The notes: generated by a model not told the origin, from the letters alone. A stretch of 64,000 nt of DNA from Heloderma charlesbogerti (GCA_026122225.1 JANEZZ010000983.1:2294001-2358000), one strand, 5' to 3'. Counted from the first letter of the stretch, positions 1 to 11,566 are shown. Translations and numbers: made by a program.

Positions 1-260
1 AGATACTGAAGCTGATGCTCAAATATTTTGGACACCTAATGCGAAGAGAAAAGTCACTGGAAAAGACCCTGATGCTGGGAAAGATTGAAGGGAAAAGGAG
101 AAGGGGACGGCAGAGGATGAGATGGCTAGATAGCATCACCGATGCAATGAATATGAATTTGAGCACACTCTGGGAGAGTGGAGGACAGGAAGTCCTGGCA
201 TGCTATGGTCCATGGGGTCATGAAGAGTCAGACATGACTTAATGACTGAACAACAATCAC
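1..260 (+). mobile_element. BovB (RTE) LINE 3' end fragment
   Basis: The stretch encodes the last part of the BovB reverse transcriptase polyprotein, with the recognisable run FGHLMRREKSLEKTLMLGK followed by RRRGRQRMRWLDSITDAMN, and ends in GACTTAATGACTGAACAACAA, typical of a BovB tail. The reading frame stays open across positions 15-242, but the sequence is only the 5'-truncated 3' end cut by the window edge, so it cannot move on its own. A second, near full-length BovB lies antisense at 50.3-54.1 kb and encodes the same C-terminal segment. BovB is widespread in squamates and ruminants. Confidence 0.9.
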
Positions 261-261
261 A

Positions 262-2156
262 AATGGTCTAAATAGACCATTTAGGCCTGTAATGCTGCAT
301 AAATGGGCCTCTCTAAGGCTACCATTTATGTCAAATCGCCCTTTACAGAAAAAGCCAAGCTGCCATTTTGCACAGAATGGCAGCCCAGCAGAGCAGTGTG
401 GTGGTATGCGGACTCCAGTCCAGGAGGTTGAGCTGGCGGTAATCCACCAAGCTCAAGCCCCCAATCGGAATCTACTGCCATCCCCACTTTTGAGTAACAG
501 TACATTATATTGATCCTTAAGGAGGCCTGAGTTTGTGACCCACCACCATGCCAAATACAGACTACCAACCATATAGCTCAGGAACCTTGGTAGATCAGAA
601 GTACTGAACTCACATCTCCCCAGTCTAAAGCCTCCATTCCATCCACAATGCTTAAAAAAACTGGGGAGAAGGAGAGAATAGGACTGGGGAGGAATAGGGA
701 TGTGTGAATGTTGATGGTTATCAGCAAAACTGACTCGCCAAAGTTCTCCGAATTCCATCTTGAAGCTCATTCTTATTCGAGTCCGTATCAGATTGTGAGC
801 TTTGTTTTGTTTTTGTTTTCACATTAAAATCTGTGTGTGTTTTTATATGTATTTTTCCCCAATGTACGCATCAACTGTGCATATCTTTGAAATGTGTGCA
901 TTCTTCTCCTGTTGATTAAAGTGTATTTGTGCACATTTTTCAGAAGTACGCATTTTTTCAAGCACATTTTTCAAATGTACACATGCTGTGGAATGCATTT
1001 TTTTTTTTTCATCCGGGAATCACACTGCAAACTCAGAAACGTATGGACTTGAAGTCCAGATTCAAGTCCGAGTCTGTGGTCAGTCCAGAAGGTGCAAACT
1101 CAGTCAGTCCTGATCAAAAAGAAACTGAAACGAATTCCTCCTACATCTCTAGGGAGGAAACCTCGCGTACAGCTTAAAGAGAGAAAGGGGTGTGCAATCT
1201 TGGCATGCAGTCAGAATTTGATGGACAAAATTTTATCACCTTGGGCAATTGTCACGCCTGCAGGATGTAAACCCAGAAAAAGAAGATCCCTCCCCCGCAC
1301 CCTCTGAATGAGCTGTGCTTACTGCTTGCGTATTTATCAGCAAATGTGTGTGAGCGGTTTCATTCAGAATTTGTGCAGAAGCAACTGAGAAATATTATGC
1401 TCTGTCTTTTTATAGAGCCTGTTCTCCACCACCATTTCTCCTCTTGCTTTATATATCACAAGTTAAATGCTCTGTTGTGATTACTTTGTGGTTAACAGAA
1501 ATAATCATGATGGTTTTTCTTCGGCTGGAGTTGTGTTTAATAAGCAGCATCCAAAGCTGACTTGGTTACAGCTCCTCCAACACTTAGTGGAATGGAATGG
1601 AATGGAATGAGTTATCCCTTCAAAAATATGGTGGCCTTCACCTTTCTCAGCCTACGTGCTGAGCAGAGGGGCAGAGGACAAGAACCAAACAAAGCAACAA
1701 CAGGGCAAACCCTTTTGGCACACTGCGTTCCTGCAACTGAATATTTTCACATTTACAGATTTATTATCAATTGCACTAGGCAAAATCAATATTGTGGCAC
1801 TTTTCCAGAACCAAAAGCCATCATTTTATTATAAGTTGAGTTACATAACTTCCTCTTGCCACACAATTTGGCAAGAGACAGCAAAATAATGTTTCATTTT
1901 CATTCTAGCTGACTATTTGGGGAAGGGGGGTGTATTGCCACTGCAGTAGGCTTCGAACTCTTAATTGAGAGGTGCCAAGCTAATGATAAATCAGATCCAG
2001 GTTTACTTACAAGGAGATACTTTGTTAAATGCAATGGTTGGATCAGACAGCTTCTCTGAACCCAGAGCCATGGGGTAAAATGGGTTTTATACCATACATG
2101 TCAGCAATGAGGCAGCATGACAACACCAAGTGTTAATTGGCATTCATTCCTAGCAC
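262..2156. other. No gene seen; degraded AT-rich repeat DNA
   Basis: No coding exon is recognisable. Positions 820-1010 hold degenerate tandem-like phrases of the type GTGCACATTTTTCA and GTACGCATTTTTT, as found inside old hAT-type repeats elsewhere in the window (for example 57.5-57.7 kb). A short run of GGAAT pentamers lies at 1590-1612. The rest is AT-rich and unassigned. Confidence 0.5.
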
Positions 2157-2164
2157 AGAGTAAC

Positions 2165-3094
2165 TAGGGATGTACGAAAGGGACTTACCTTGTCCCGCAG
2201 CTTTTTTCACGGTGGGGGTGAGGCGCTTCACTTCTCCCCCCGAAGTTGATGCGAGCGGGGGGTGTCCTCCCGCCTCGCCCAGCTGAAATTCAGGCCAGGG
2301 GGGAGAAGCGCCCCGTCTCCCCGGCCGCGAAGCTCAACAGAAAAGTAAAAAAAAAAAAAAAGTCCCGTGATAGGCTACGTAACGATTTACGTAGCCTATC
2401 ACGGCTAGATCTGCAAAGTCAGCCGTGATAGGCTACGTTAATCATCACGTAGCCTATCACAGGTGACTTTAAAAAAAAAAAAGCGTGTACGGCTAATGGC
2501 GGCCCCCATAGGGAGCCGCCATTCACGTTCCTTATTTGGTCGCTGTAGACTACGGCGAAAATCTTTACGTAGACTACGGCGAAAATAAGGGCAACGCAAA
2601 TAGCGTTGCCCTTATTTTCACCGTAGTCTACGTAATCTTTACATAGACTACAGCGACCAAATAAGGAATGCGAATGGCGGCTCCCTATGGGGGCCGCCAT
2701 TAGCCGTACATGCTTTTTTTTTTTTTTTTTAAGTCACCCGTGATAGGCTATGTGACGATTTACATAGCCTATCACGGCTGACTTTGCAAATCTAGCCGTG
2801 ATAGGCTACATTAATCGTCACTTAGCCTATCAAGGGGGCTTTTTTTTTTTTTTTTTTACTTTTCTTGGAATGGCGGCGGCAGCAGCTAGTCGAAAGACCG
2901 GCTGCCGCCCCCGCCCCTGTCGAAGCCCTGCCAAACCGCCGCTGCAACCCTCCACCGGGAGCGACATTCGGGAAAGGTAAGTCCCATCCCGGGGGGGCGG
3001 GGGGGAGAATTTCTCCCCAAAACTACTTCGGGGGGCCGAATACATTGGCACTCAGCCCCCCGAAGTTTCAGCGAGAAATTCTCTGACACCCCTA
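2165..3094 (-). mobile_element. Palindromic hAT-like element, copy A (long subfamily, 930 bp)
   Basis: Starts TAGGGATGTACGAAAG and ends CTCTGACACCCCTA. Flanks are AGAGTAAC (2157-2164) and AGACTAAC (3095-3102), an 8-bp duplication with one mismatch. The interior is a large inverted repeat centred near 2600 on a GCAACGCAAATAGCGTTGC palindrome. Smaller hairpins lie at about 2366-2404, 2423-2461, 2493-2523, 2670-2702, 2740-2778 and 2791-2831. Outward splice-donor consensus occurs at both ends: minus-strand GTAAGT at 2183-2188 and plus-strand GTAAGT at 2977-2982. A-runs on the left and T-runs on the right are mirror images. The 'beta' end (TACGAAAG) lies left and the 'alpha' end right, so it is reversed relative to most copies. 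It contains no transposase. Confidence 0.85.
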
Positions 3095-3315
3095 AGACTA
3101 ACAGTGCTTGCTCAGAAGGAAAACAATCAGAACTTTCCCAGCACAGCCAGCTGTAGCTCGGCATAAACATACCCTCACTTCTCAGGCACATCCTAGGCCC
3201 TGATAAGATACTAGCCTTGGTTAGCATGGAATGTGCTGAGGCTGCACTATCAACCTTTGACCCATCTCACATGCTCAGAGGCCCACTAGCAAGGGAATTG
3301 TACCAATAATGAACC

Positions 3316-4249
3316 TAGGGATGTCAGAGAATTTCGCCACGAATCTCAGGGAGGCCAAATGCCAGCGCATTCGGCCCCCCGAAATCAGTGGCGGAATGGT
3401 CTGCCACCCCCCCACCCGGGATGGGACTTACCTTCAGCGAATCTTCCTGGCCGCAGCGGTTCCGGTGGCCGGTCTTCCGACTGGCTGCCACCGCCGCCAT
3501 TTCCAGTAAAATAAAATAAAAACACATGATAGGCTACGTAAAGATTTACGTAGCCTATCATGGCTAGATTTTTAAAAAACACCATGATAGGCTACGTAAA
3601 TGTTTACATAGCCTATCATGGCTGATTTAAAAAAAAAAACCGCGCATACGCAAATGGCGGCGCCCATGGGCGCCGCCATTTGAGTTCCTTATTTTGGCAC
3701 GTCTTAGTCTACGTAAACATTTACGTAGACTAAGATGGCAAAAATAAGGGGAACGCAAATAGTGTAGATGCTACGCTATTTGCGTTCCCCTTATTTTCGC
3801 CATCTTAGTCTACGTAAATGTTTACGTAGACTAAGACATGCCAAAATAAGGAACGCAAATGGCGGTGCCCATGGCCACCGCCATTTGCGTACATGCGGTT
3901 TTGTTTTTGTTTTTAAAAAGTCAGCCATTTTGTTTTTAAAAAGTCAGCCATTATTTTTTTAAAAAACCTAGCCGTGATAGGCTACGTAAATCTTTACATA
4001 GCCTATCACTTTTTTCTTTTCTTTTTTTAACTGGAAATGGCGGCAGCGGCAGCCGGTCAGAAGACTGGCCGCCGCAGCAGCCGCCGCCGAACTGCCGCCG
4101 GAGCTGCCGGTGCCAGGAAGAGCCGCCCAAGGTAAGTCTCGTCCCGGGGGGGCAGGGGGGGCAGGCCATCCCGCCACCGATTTGTGGGGGCCAAATGCGC
4201 TGGCATTCGGCCTCCCTGAGATCCATGGCAGAATTTTCGTACATCCCTA
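3316..4249. mobile_element. Palindromic hAT-like element, copy B (two alpha ends, no TSD)
   Basis: Starts TAGGGATGTCAGAGAATTTC and ends TTTTCGTACATCCCTA. Both termini carry the alpha arm (GGCCAAATGCCAGC/GCATTCGG block), whereas other copies have one alpha and one beta arm. Flanks AATGAACC and ATTTGTAG do not match, so this looks like a recombinant of two insertions. The core is centred near 3770 on CGCAAATAGCGTAGATGCTA and is flanked by GTCTACGTAAACATTTACGT and GTGATAGGCTACG hairpins. Donor consensus: minus GTAAGT at 3426-3431, plus GTAAGT at 4132-4137. YY1-like ATGGCGGC occurs in the arms and near the core. Confidence 0.8.
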
Positions 4250-4298
4250 ATTTGTAGCGTGAAGGAAAGTGGACAAAATGCATGAGTGTTGTGACTAG

Positions 4299-5052
4299 TA
4301 GGGATGGCGGAGAATTCCGCCACAGACTCCAGTGAGGCTGGATTCTTAGAATCCACCGCCCCCCCACGGAGTCCGTGGTAGAATGGACCATTCACCTTTG
4401 CCACCCCGCAGCGTTTGTGCTGGCCAGATCCTACCTGCCAACGCCAGGTCCGTGTCCATCCGCTGCCAGACTGCAGACGCAAATGGCATCCAGTGTAGTG
4501 GATGCCATTTGCACCCCTGCTCCTTGCTGTGATAGGCTACGTAAATCTTTACATAGCCGATTGCGCAAGGAAACAGGGACGCAAATACGCCATTTGCATC
4601 CCTGTTCCTTCACGCAATAGGCTACGTAAATATTTACATAGCCTATCATGGCAAAGAGCAGGGGCACAAATAGCGTCTGCTACGCCATTTGTGTCCCTGC
4701 TCTTTGCCGTGATAAGCTATGTAAATCTTTATGTAGCGTATTGCATGAAGGAACAGGGAGGGACACAAATACACCATTTGTGGCCCTGTTCCTTCACACG
4801 ATAGGCTATGTAAAGATTTATGTAGCCTATCATGGCAAAAAGCAAGGACGCAAATGGCATCTGCTATGCCGGACGCCATTTGTGTGGCAGCGGCCGGAAG
4901 TCTGGCTGCGGACGGGCACGGCCAGTGGCTCCGCAGACTCGCAGAGGGATGGAGCAGGCTAGGGAGGATTCTGGAGGGGAGAGACAGGTCACCTTCCTCC
5001 TCCCCCGCGGACCCCCCGGCGGACTCAGGTAAGTGGGGTTCGTTTACCCCTA
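4299..5052 (+). mobile_element. Palindromic hAT-like element, copy C (754 bp)
   Basis: Perfect 8-bp target-site duplication GTGACTAG at 4291-4298 and 5053-5060. Termini are TAGGGATGGCGGAGAATTCC and CGTTTACCCCTA. The interior is a string of alternating hairpins with no A or T runs: CAAATGGCATC palindromes, and GATAGGCTACGTAAATCTT palindromes with many TACGTA cores decayed to TATGTA or TACATA. The right end has plus-strand CAG|GTAAGT at 5029-5034. The left donor is weakened (minus CAG|GTAGGA at 4430-4435). CpG decay marks it as one of the older copies. Confidence 0.85.
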
Positions 5053-5060
5053 GTGACTAG

Positions 5061-5375
5061 GTTATTAAACTGTGTGTGATGAAATGAACATGGCAATGAT
5101 CAGTGCAAATTAAGTTCCCCATAATGAAATTTAGAGAGCAATCCTATTCCTACGGGGATAGTCTGCTGCCTCCAAACTTGGAGACAACTGACTATCCAAT
5201 GCAGGGCAGAGCATGGAGGGATCCTCTCCTCTGCTCTCCAGCTGCCCTGCATTTGTGGCTTGACAGCCGAATCCATCTGCCTAGCCAGGGCTCATTGGAG
5301 CAGGGTCAGGGGAGGCTGAACGGTGCATAGGAAGTATCATAATGGCACTTCTGTGGTCTCCTCCTCTCCCACCCC
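5061..5375. other. No gene seen
   Basis: Unassigned DNA between copy C and an interspersed repeat. No coding or repeat similarity is recognised by eye. Confidence 0.4.
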
Positions 5376-5590
5376 TAGGAATGCCCCCTTTTTGCTTGCT
5401 CCATGCTGCTCTTATGAGTGCCCAGCCAGGGACAAACTGCGTTGCCTGTGAGGTGGCAGGGCAGGGGGCAGGATATCAGGTTTCTGGGAACTGAGCTCGG
5501 AGCCCTGGATCCAAGCTTGGTTCCCAGAAACGGAAAAATTCTATGGCTGTCTAGATGCTGTCTAGTGGCCATAGGATTGTGCCCTTAGTT
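5376..5590 (-). repeat. Unnamed interspersed repeat (CACAATCCTATGG family), copy 1
   Basis: Read on the minus strand it begins GGGCACAATCCTATGGCCAC, continues with TAGACAGC and a GGGAACCAAG block, and matches a sense copy at 18552-18719 in the same order of blocks. The shared block order shows this is a dispersed repeat. I cannot name the family. Confidence 0.6.
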
Positions 5591-6370
5591 ATATATATGA
5601 TTTTGATTCACCATCAGGAATAAATTTACAGAAAACATTATTTGCACAAAAGCAACTGCATTTCATATTTAAGGCACCATCCTGTACTGAAGATATGCTC
5701 ACTGATGGGATGTATGACATTGCAAAAGCCTTTCTACACCTGTGCAACACGATATGCATGGCCATCACAAATGATCTTCCACTGGTATTGCTCGTATATG
5801 CCGGCGGAATACACCGCCGCTCCATTTCATTTAGATGGGAGAATGTTACTAAATTTAATTTGACTTTTCTCTTGCTGAGCATAAACAGTTTTACTAAGGA
5901 AAGTATAATGATGATGTTATAATTTTTCATAGTCAAAGGCAATGGATCTGTGCTCCTTTCATGGCAAGCTGATGTCCGATATGATGGCTGGAATCTTGAA
6001 CCGTCTTTCATAGTGAGCATATTGAAGTTAATCAGTTCTTCCTATGTGGTTTGCACACTGCACACAGTGGGGTGTTTTCTGATAGTCACCTTTCAATATT
6101 GAGCTATCTGGGTCCAATTATCTGAGATCACAGCCTGAGATTATCACTGTGGAGGATAAGCACTGGAGAATGTGCAAAAGGCTAAGTTCCCATAGCAAAT
6201 CAAATAATTATGGAATTCTCTATGACACGGCGTGGTGAGCACTGGTTCAGATGGCCTTCAAAGGGGCTGAGGTATGTTCATAGAGGATAGGTGTATCAGT
6301 GGCTATTAGGCATGATAACTAAATGGAATCTCCATATTCAGACACACAATACCAGTTGCTGGGTGCCTAC
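5591..6370. other. No gene seen
   Basis: AT-rich unassigned sequence. Two frames cross 5589-6020 without recognisable domains. A short palindrome-like ATGCCGGCGGAATACACCGC occurs near 5799. Nothing supports an exon. Confidence 0.4.
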
Positions 6371-6373
6371 TAA

Positions 6374-6630
6374 GAGCCTCGTGTGGCGCAGAGTGGTAGG
6401 CGGCAGTATTGCAACTGAAACTCTCCCCGCAACCTGAGTTCGATCCCGGCAGAAGCTGGGTCCCAGGTAGCCGGCTCAGGTTGACTCAGCCTTCCATCTG
6501 AAGGAGAGAGCTTCTGTCTTCATGACTTCTTGGTTGGCTTCCTGGAAGCAACTATATGGCCAATATAGAAAGCATGATGCTGGACTAGATAGACTTCTGG
6601 TCTTACCCAGCAGGGATCTTAGTACCTTTC
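6374..6630 (+). mobile_element. tRNA-derived SINE with lizard-type tail
   Basis: The head GAGCCTCGTGTGGCGCAGAG is tRNA-like (A-box region), and GAGTTCGATCCCG near 6438 fits a B box, so the source was a pol III transcript. It continues into GGCTCAGGTTGACTCAGCC and an older tail with GCTGGACTAGATAGACTTCT and CAGCAGGGATCTTA. These blocks are common in squamate SINEs. The sequence has diverged substantially. Confidence 0.75.
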
Positions 6631-6847
6631 TGGATTCCAGATGCCTCCTTTTGCCTTCTGGGCTTCTCAAAGCAGACTATGTCTTGTGTTAACCCCAGTA
6701 CATACAATGTGCTGGGGCCAACACCATCCTTACATGTTGGAGGAGAGAGCGTATTCCTTCCTCTCTGCCACACAGTTAACATATTGCATTTAGCAAATGA
6801 CCTAACTATGCAAAGATGGTGTTGGCCCAGTGACTAAGCTTCTACTT

Positions 6848-7205
6848 CAGGGGTGCAGAACCTCAGGCCGGAGGCCATCTCTGGCCCTCCTGGAGTCCCA
6901 GTCTGGCCCACCAAGTTTCCCAGGTAGCCATGCTCCCTTCTCCTGACCCCACGCCTTTCCTCCAACCACCAGGTGTTTGGTTTCTCCCATTCTAAAAGAT
7001 TGAAATGCCTCTCCTCAGGCCTAGCTACTGGCAGTAAGAGCTTTAAGCCACAATAGGCTGGGTGTTTTTGTGTTTTTGGCTTCACCCCTTTTGCCTCGGC
7101 TCCTCTGCTTTGCCTCCAGCCCTGCCCACCAGTGGAATGTGGCTTCATAGAGTTTCTCCAAAACTGAATTTGGCCCTGAGGCTTAAAGAGGTTATCCCAC
7201 CTCTG
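6848..7205 (+). mobile_element. hAT-type MITE (CAGGGGTG...CACCTCTG), copy 1
   Basis: Ends CAGGGGTGCAGAACCTC and GAGGTTATCCCACCTCTG form an imperfect terminal inverted repeat. The interior has TCTAAAAGATTGAAATGCC and ACTGGCAGTAAGAGCTTTAA, shared with copies at 16682-17037, 18370-18550 and 20722-21027. Flanking 8-mers do not match convincingly here. The family's hAT assignment rests on the perfect duplication at 16682-17037. Confidence 0.75.
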
Positions 7206-7272
7206 GTTTAGACTTTATGAGTAACATAAAGAAATAGAATTCTGGCTAAGGGACAGGCAGCAGTGGTGGTCA

Positions 7273-7274
7273 GT

Positions 7275-7337
<63 letters not shown>
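7273..7337. repeat. (GT)n(GA)n microsatellite
   Basis: An uninterrupted GT run of about 26 bp passes directly into a GA run of about 39 bp. This compound purine/pyrimidine tract is prone to length change. Confidence 0.97.
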
Positions 7338-7340
<3 letters not shown>

Positions 7341-7480
7341 ATTTATATGTTGAAGAGAATATCACTCACATTTATATATGTATATATCAGCTACGACTTT
7401 AAATTCCAAAACTGAACTAGACAACAGTAGCAGCTGATTCACATATGCGAAGAAGCTGTGCAGTGCCTTAAAATACTTTT

Positions 7481-7588
7481 GGCTCTGCCCCTTTTGCCTT
7501 CAGCCCCGCTCCCCACTGGAATGCAGCCTTCGAGAACTTCTCTAAAATGGAATTCAGCCCTCAGGCTGAAAGAGCTTCTGCACCCCTG
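7481..7588 (+). mobile_element. hAT-type MITE 3' half, copy 2
   Basis: Matches the 3' third of the family at 6848-7205 (CTCTGCCCCTTTTGCC, CCACTGGAATGCAGCC, CTGAAAGAGCTTCTGCACCCCTG). The 5' part is missing. Confidence 0.7.
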
Positions 7589-7589
7589 C

Positions 7590-9846
7590 TCTACATGATT
7601 AGTTGTTTGTGTGGCATTCCCACCTTGCACAAGATGTGAGCTTACATGGAGGAGGGAACGAAGAGACAAACGTGCTCACCCATCCTGTCAAGATGGTACC
7701 ACTTCTGGTGAAAGTGTGAAATTAAAGGTAAGTTTTCATAGGTCTTTGAGACTATTTTCTTCATTGACCCTCTGTCTTTGTTAACAAAAAGACAATTGGT
7801 TTCTGTAGCAAATCAGATAATAATAATAATGCTGTGCCAAAATTTTCTCCCACATTTTTTTTTCTTTTTTACCATTCTCACTCAGTTTGATAGAAATTTG
7901 AAAAGAAATTCAATGGACAAGAAAATTTCAGAGAAGTTCTCTCCAGTTGGGTACAGTTTTCTTGTGCTTACCTTACTTAGCATGTGGCCAAATAATAAGA
8001 ATGAGTGTCCTGTCTTTTGTTGTACAAACATCCCTGGCAGCCTGTAGCCTGAAACCTGCAGGGTTTCTGTGTTTCAATTAAAGCCCAGGGGAAGACATCA
8101 TGAGGTAATTCCTTCCATAGGGCTTTTTCAGATCAGGAAACACAGGTGGTAGAGCAATGGAGAGGTGTGTTATGGAAAGAAAACCACACAGAACCCTTGG
8201 GTGCCTTGCAGTGATTAGGTAAGCTCAAAAACACCACAAAAATAAATTATAGAACACCCTGAATATGACGCAGAACAGTGGAAGCCTCTATCATGGGGAA
8301 GATAAGTTCCAGGATATTGGAGGACAGATTTTGGCACAGCACTAGCTCCCCCTCTTTCCATTGCCCCCCTCCCACCTGGATTGTGTGGTAGATGCAAAAT
8401 GGGGGCCTGCCTGCTGACACAGTTGATGCTGTTGCCACTTGCAGTGACAGCACAAGCCCACACCCCCATTAAAAAAAAAAAACGCTTGGGGAAAAAAAGA
8501 GAGAAGCTGTGCTGCCAAGTAAGCTTTACCTGTGATAAACTGTTGAGAATTTCTCCTCCCCCTAGAGAAATTCAGTGAAATTGTCCTTCCAATTTCTCTG
8601 CCCACAAATAGGGTGGAGGATTTCAAGAGGCCATTTGCGTACAGCTCTAATATATTGTCCTGTCAATCTGGGTACTTCCCCTTTATGATCCACAAGGCTC
8701 CCTGTGCTGAAAAGCCATTTACTAGGCAAAGCTATACTTCTAACCAACAAAAAAAATGCCAGAGCTATGGAATTCACTAATTAGCAACAGCTCTATTCAT
8801 TATGCACATCACCGAAGGCCAGACACATGCTTATCCCACAAAGACAGTCATGTAGCTGTCATTAGTGACTGTCTGGAAGAACTTCTTCTGAAAAATAAAT
8901 GATGTTTGGGTGGTTTTGTACTTTCAGCAAGAAAGAGCTGCTAGCAAGTTTTTGTTTTTCTGTTTTTAATGGCAGGAGATTAACTAATATCCTTTTATGA
9001 ATGGAAAATCTTTGATGTTAATGATCACAGAATACTCTTTGTATTGAGAACTGTGTTGAGCTACATAACACCTCCTAGCTAACCACAAGGCTAAATGGGA
9101 GGCAAATCTATTCTGTGATTTGTGGCTGAAGCATCTCAAAGCCCCAGCTCTGCAGTTATGGATGGTATAAGCAGCTCAGAGGCATTCAAGTCCTCTTAGG
9201 AGCTCTACCAGGGGGAGACAAATGCCACTGACAGCTTGATTCTAAGTCAGAAGTAAGCTTCATGGTACATGATCCATCCCCTTCTATGTGCACAGAGCTC
9301 TAGGCATGGCAGGGGATGTAAAAGGGAGAGATAACATACGGTGATTTCAGTGAGAGTTACTTCCAAGTAAAGATACAGAGGTCTATATCCACTGTTATAT
9401 TTTGGGAATTAAAATGTAAAGGACCAGTTCTTACAACCATTTATCTCTGTACGAGGTGATCAAATGCAGGCTCCCTCTGTCAATGTGCCTCATCACATAA
9501 CTAGCATGAAACAGAGTCCTCTGCATCCAGCAAGGCACAAAATGGTACCACTGAAAGGCCAGTACATAGGCAGGTTGCCTCCTGGCCTTCCTGGGTGCCA
9601 GCCTATGAACTGGGGGATTCATATGTCTCCCACACATAGAAAGATGGCATGAAGGGGTTTGCAGAGCTTTGTGGGCCAAGGCTGGCCCTACCTTGAGGCA
9701 GAGTGAGGCAGACAACAGATTTAGGTGTCCTTACACGGCAGCAAATTGCTAGTCAGTTATGGTGTTTTTATTGTATTTCTACTGACAGGGATGGGGAGAG
9801 GTGTTCATGGGATCTTCTGCCTCATGTACTAAAATGACTTAGGTGG
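7590..9846. other. No gene seen; mixed degraded repeat
   Basis: No exon is supported. Around 8440-8660 there is an A-run followed by sequence resembling a worn DNA-transposon end (GAGAATTTCTCC and CCATTTGCGTACAGCTCTAA), which may be a very old relative of the palindromic families. The rest is unassigned. Confidence 0.4.
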
Positions 9847-9854
9847 CTTTGGAT

Positions 9855-10296
9855 TAGGGATGTCTGTCGTTGAAAAATCGGGTTCTTTTTTTGACTCAGT
9901 TGAGTTCTGGGGCATGAACGACTCACCTGGCATCTGCAAGCTGAGCTGTGGGATGTTTCCCCAACTCTGGGAACATTTTTGTGCCCCCCTTTTTTAAAGG
10001 TTCTACAATTTGTACACATTTCTGAGCAGTTTGCAAAAATTATGGCTGAATTTGCACGAATTACACAAGTTCGCCCGTAAGTTACTGTATGCAGATTGCT
10101 CAGAAATTTGTTCAAACTGCAGAACCTTAAAAATACACACACACACACACACACACACACAATTCCTGGAAGATCCATGAACTGGCCTGACTCACTGCAG
10201 ATTGAGTCAGGTGTCACAGTAGGAACCAAAACATAGTCTGGGGCACCGAGTCTAGAACTCTACCTCCCTCTCCAACGGATTTCTCTGACATCCCTA
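9855..10296 (+). mobile_element. hAT-like element with TAGGGATG ends, no hairpin core (442 bp)
   Basis: Starts TAGGGATGTCTGTCG and ends CTCTGACATCCCTA. Flanks CTTTGGAT (9847-9854) and ATTTGGAT (10297-10304) match at 7 of 8 bases. It has the same termini as the palindromic elements but a different interior, with an (AC)n run at 10134-10161 and no TACGTA hairpins. A minus-strand donor consensus CAG|GTGAGT lies at 9921-9926, placed subterminally as in the palindromic family. It is non-autonomous. Confidence 0.75.
10134..10161. repeat. (AC)n microsatellite
   Basis: Perfect AC dinucleotide run inside the 442-bp hAT-like element. Confidence 0.95.
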
Positions 10297-10299
10297 ATT

Positions 10300-11019
10300 T
10301 GGATACAATGCATCTTGACTTGGGGTGGATAGGGGCACCAATTGCTTCTCTGCCTCGGGCAGCAAAATGTTTTGGGCCAGCCCTGATGTGGGCTAGTCTT
10401 ATCCCTGTTAACCCTCTACCCTCCATGTCTTTGCATGTGTTTGCACATCAAAGTGAACCAAGTGGGATTTGCACCTCCTGGATTGATATCCTGGAGGAGA
10501 GGGTTATACTTCCATTCCCTCTGATCTTAGCTAAATTGCACTCCAGCCTGCCCACCAAACAGCTTTTAAGTGGGCTGGCAGGAGCACAATTGGGATGGGG
10601 AAGAACAGTGTGCAGAGGGAGTCATCCCCACACACTTTCCTCCTCAATTAATCATGCTTTGCCCTCCAAAAGCATCTGTTTGGTGAGATGGCCAGAGCAC
10701 AAATTTAGTTGAGGAGGAAAGTGTGCTGGGACAACTTTCCCTATCTGTCTTCCTCCCCATCCCAGTTGCCCTCCCATCAGGAACACCCCCCCCCAAAAAA
10801 AACACCTGTTCACTGGGCTGGTCTGAGCATGATTTAGGTGAAGAGGAATCCAATTGCACACCTACCAAATTTTGGGATACGGCCTGGAGTGCAATTTAGC
10901 TAGGGAATATGGCACACGGGGAGAGGAGGTTTGACCCTCCCATTCTGCATGTGCCCTCCCCGTGTGTGTATATGTGTGTGAGAGAGAGGGAGAGAGAAAG
11001 AGTGTGTATGTGCGGGCAG
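10300..11019. other. No gene seen; internally repetitive
   Basis: Contains three related phrases near 10540, 10680 and 10800 (CACCAAACAGCTTTTAAGTG, CATCTGTTTGGTGAGATGG, CACCTGTTCACTGGGCTGG), each followed by GGC(C/A)(A/G)GAGCA-like text and GAGGA. This looks like a degenerate tandem array with a period of about 130 bp. A TG/GA microsatellite lies at 10968-11005. Confidence 0.5.
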
Positions 11020-11131
11020 GGTGAGCTCTGCCCCTTTTGCCTTTTCCCCCACCCACCACTGGAATGTGGCCTCCAAGAGCTTCTCCAAAACTAAATTCAG
11101 GCCTTGGGCTGAAAGAGATTCAACACTCCTG
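11020..11131 (+). mobile_element. hAT-type MITE 3' half, copy 3
   Basis: CTCTGCCCCTTTTGCC, CCACTGGAATGTGGCC and GAAAGAGATTCAACACTCCTG match the 3' portion of the 6848-7205 family. It is 5'-truncated next to the microsatellite at 10968-11005. Confidence 0.7.
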
Positions 11132-11566
11132 GTTTACTGTTAACCATGTGCTGCAGGTCTCCAGGGACTCAGGCACAGGACTTTCCCATTCCACCCCTGT
11201 AACCTGAGCACCTTTTAACTGGAGAGCCTGGGGAATGAACTTGGAAGATCCTGGATATGAAGCATGTGTTCTGTCTGTCATTGATCCCTAGCATGAATGG
11301 GACACACATTTCTAACTGCCTTGTGATTCATTTGAGAATGTGAATCCCAAGTCACTGTCTTGGGTTCCATGTATTGCCTACATACGAGTGCATGTAGATC
11401 AGGGCCCATAACTGATCAGTTTCTGTGGGGTGGGTGTAGAGAATCTCAAATATATTCTCCATGAAATAATGAGGCTAACCAAATAGGACTCAGATCAGCT
11501 GAAAATGATCCAGATGTGTTCAGAGTCTGGGGAGCTCTTGGGAACTCACTATGGGTAGTGTGAGTG

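Noticed and set aside
4057..4879. Clusters of overlapping reading frames of 60-140 codons on both strands with repeated phrases like RDRLRKYLRSLS
   Set aside because: They are translations of the GATAGGCTACGTAAA and ATGGCGGC hairpins of the palindromic elements. The same phrases recur at every copy and on both strands, and no splice or codon signal supports a protein.
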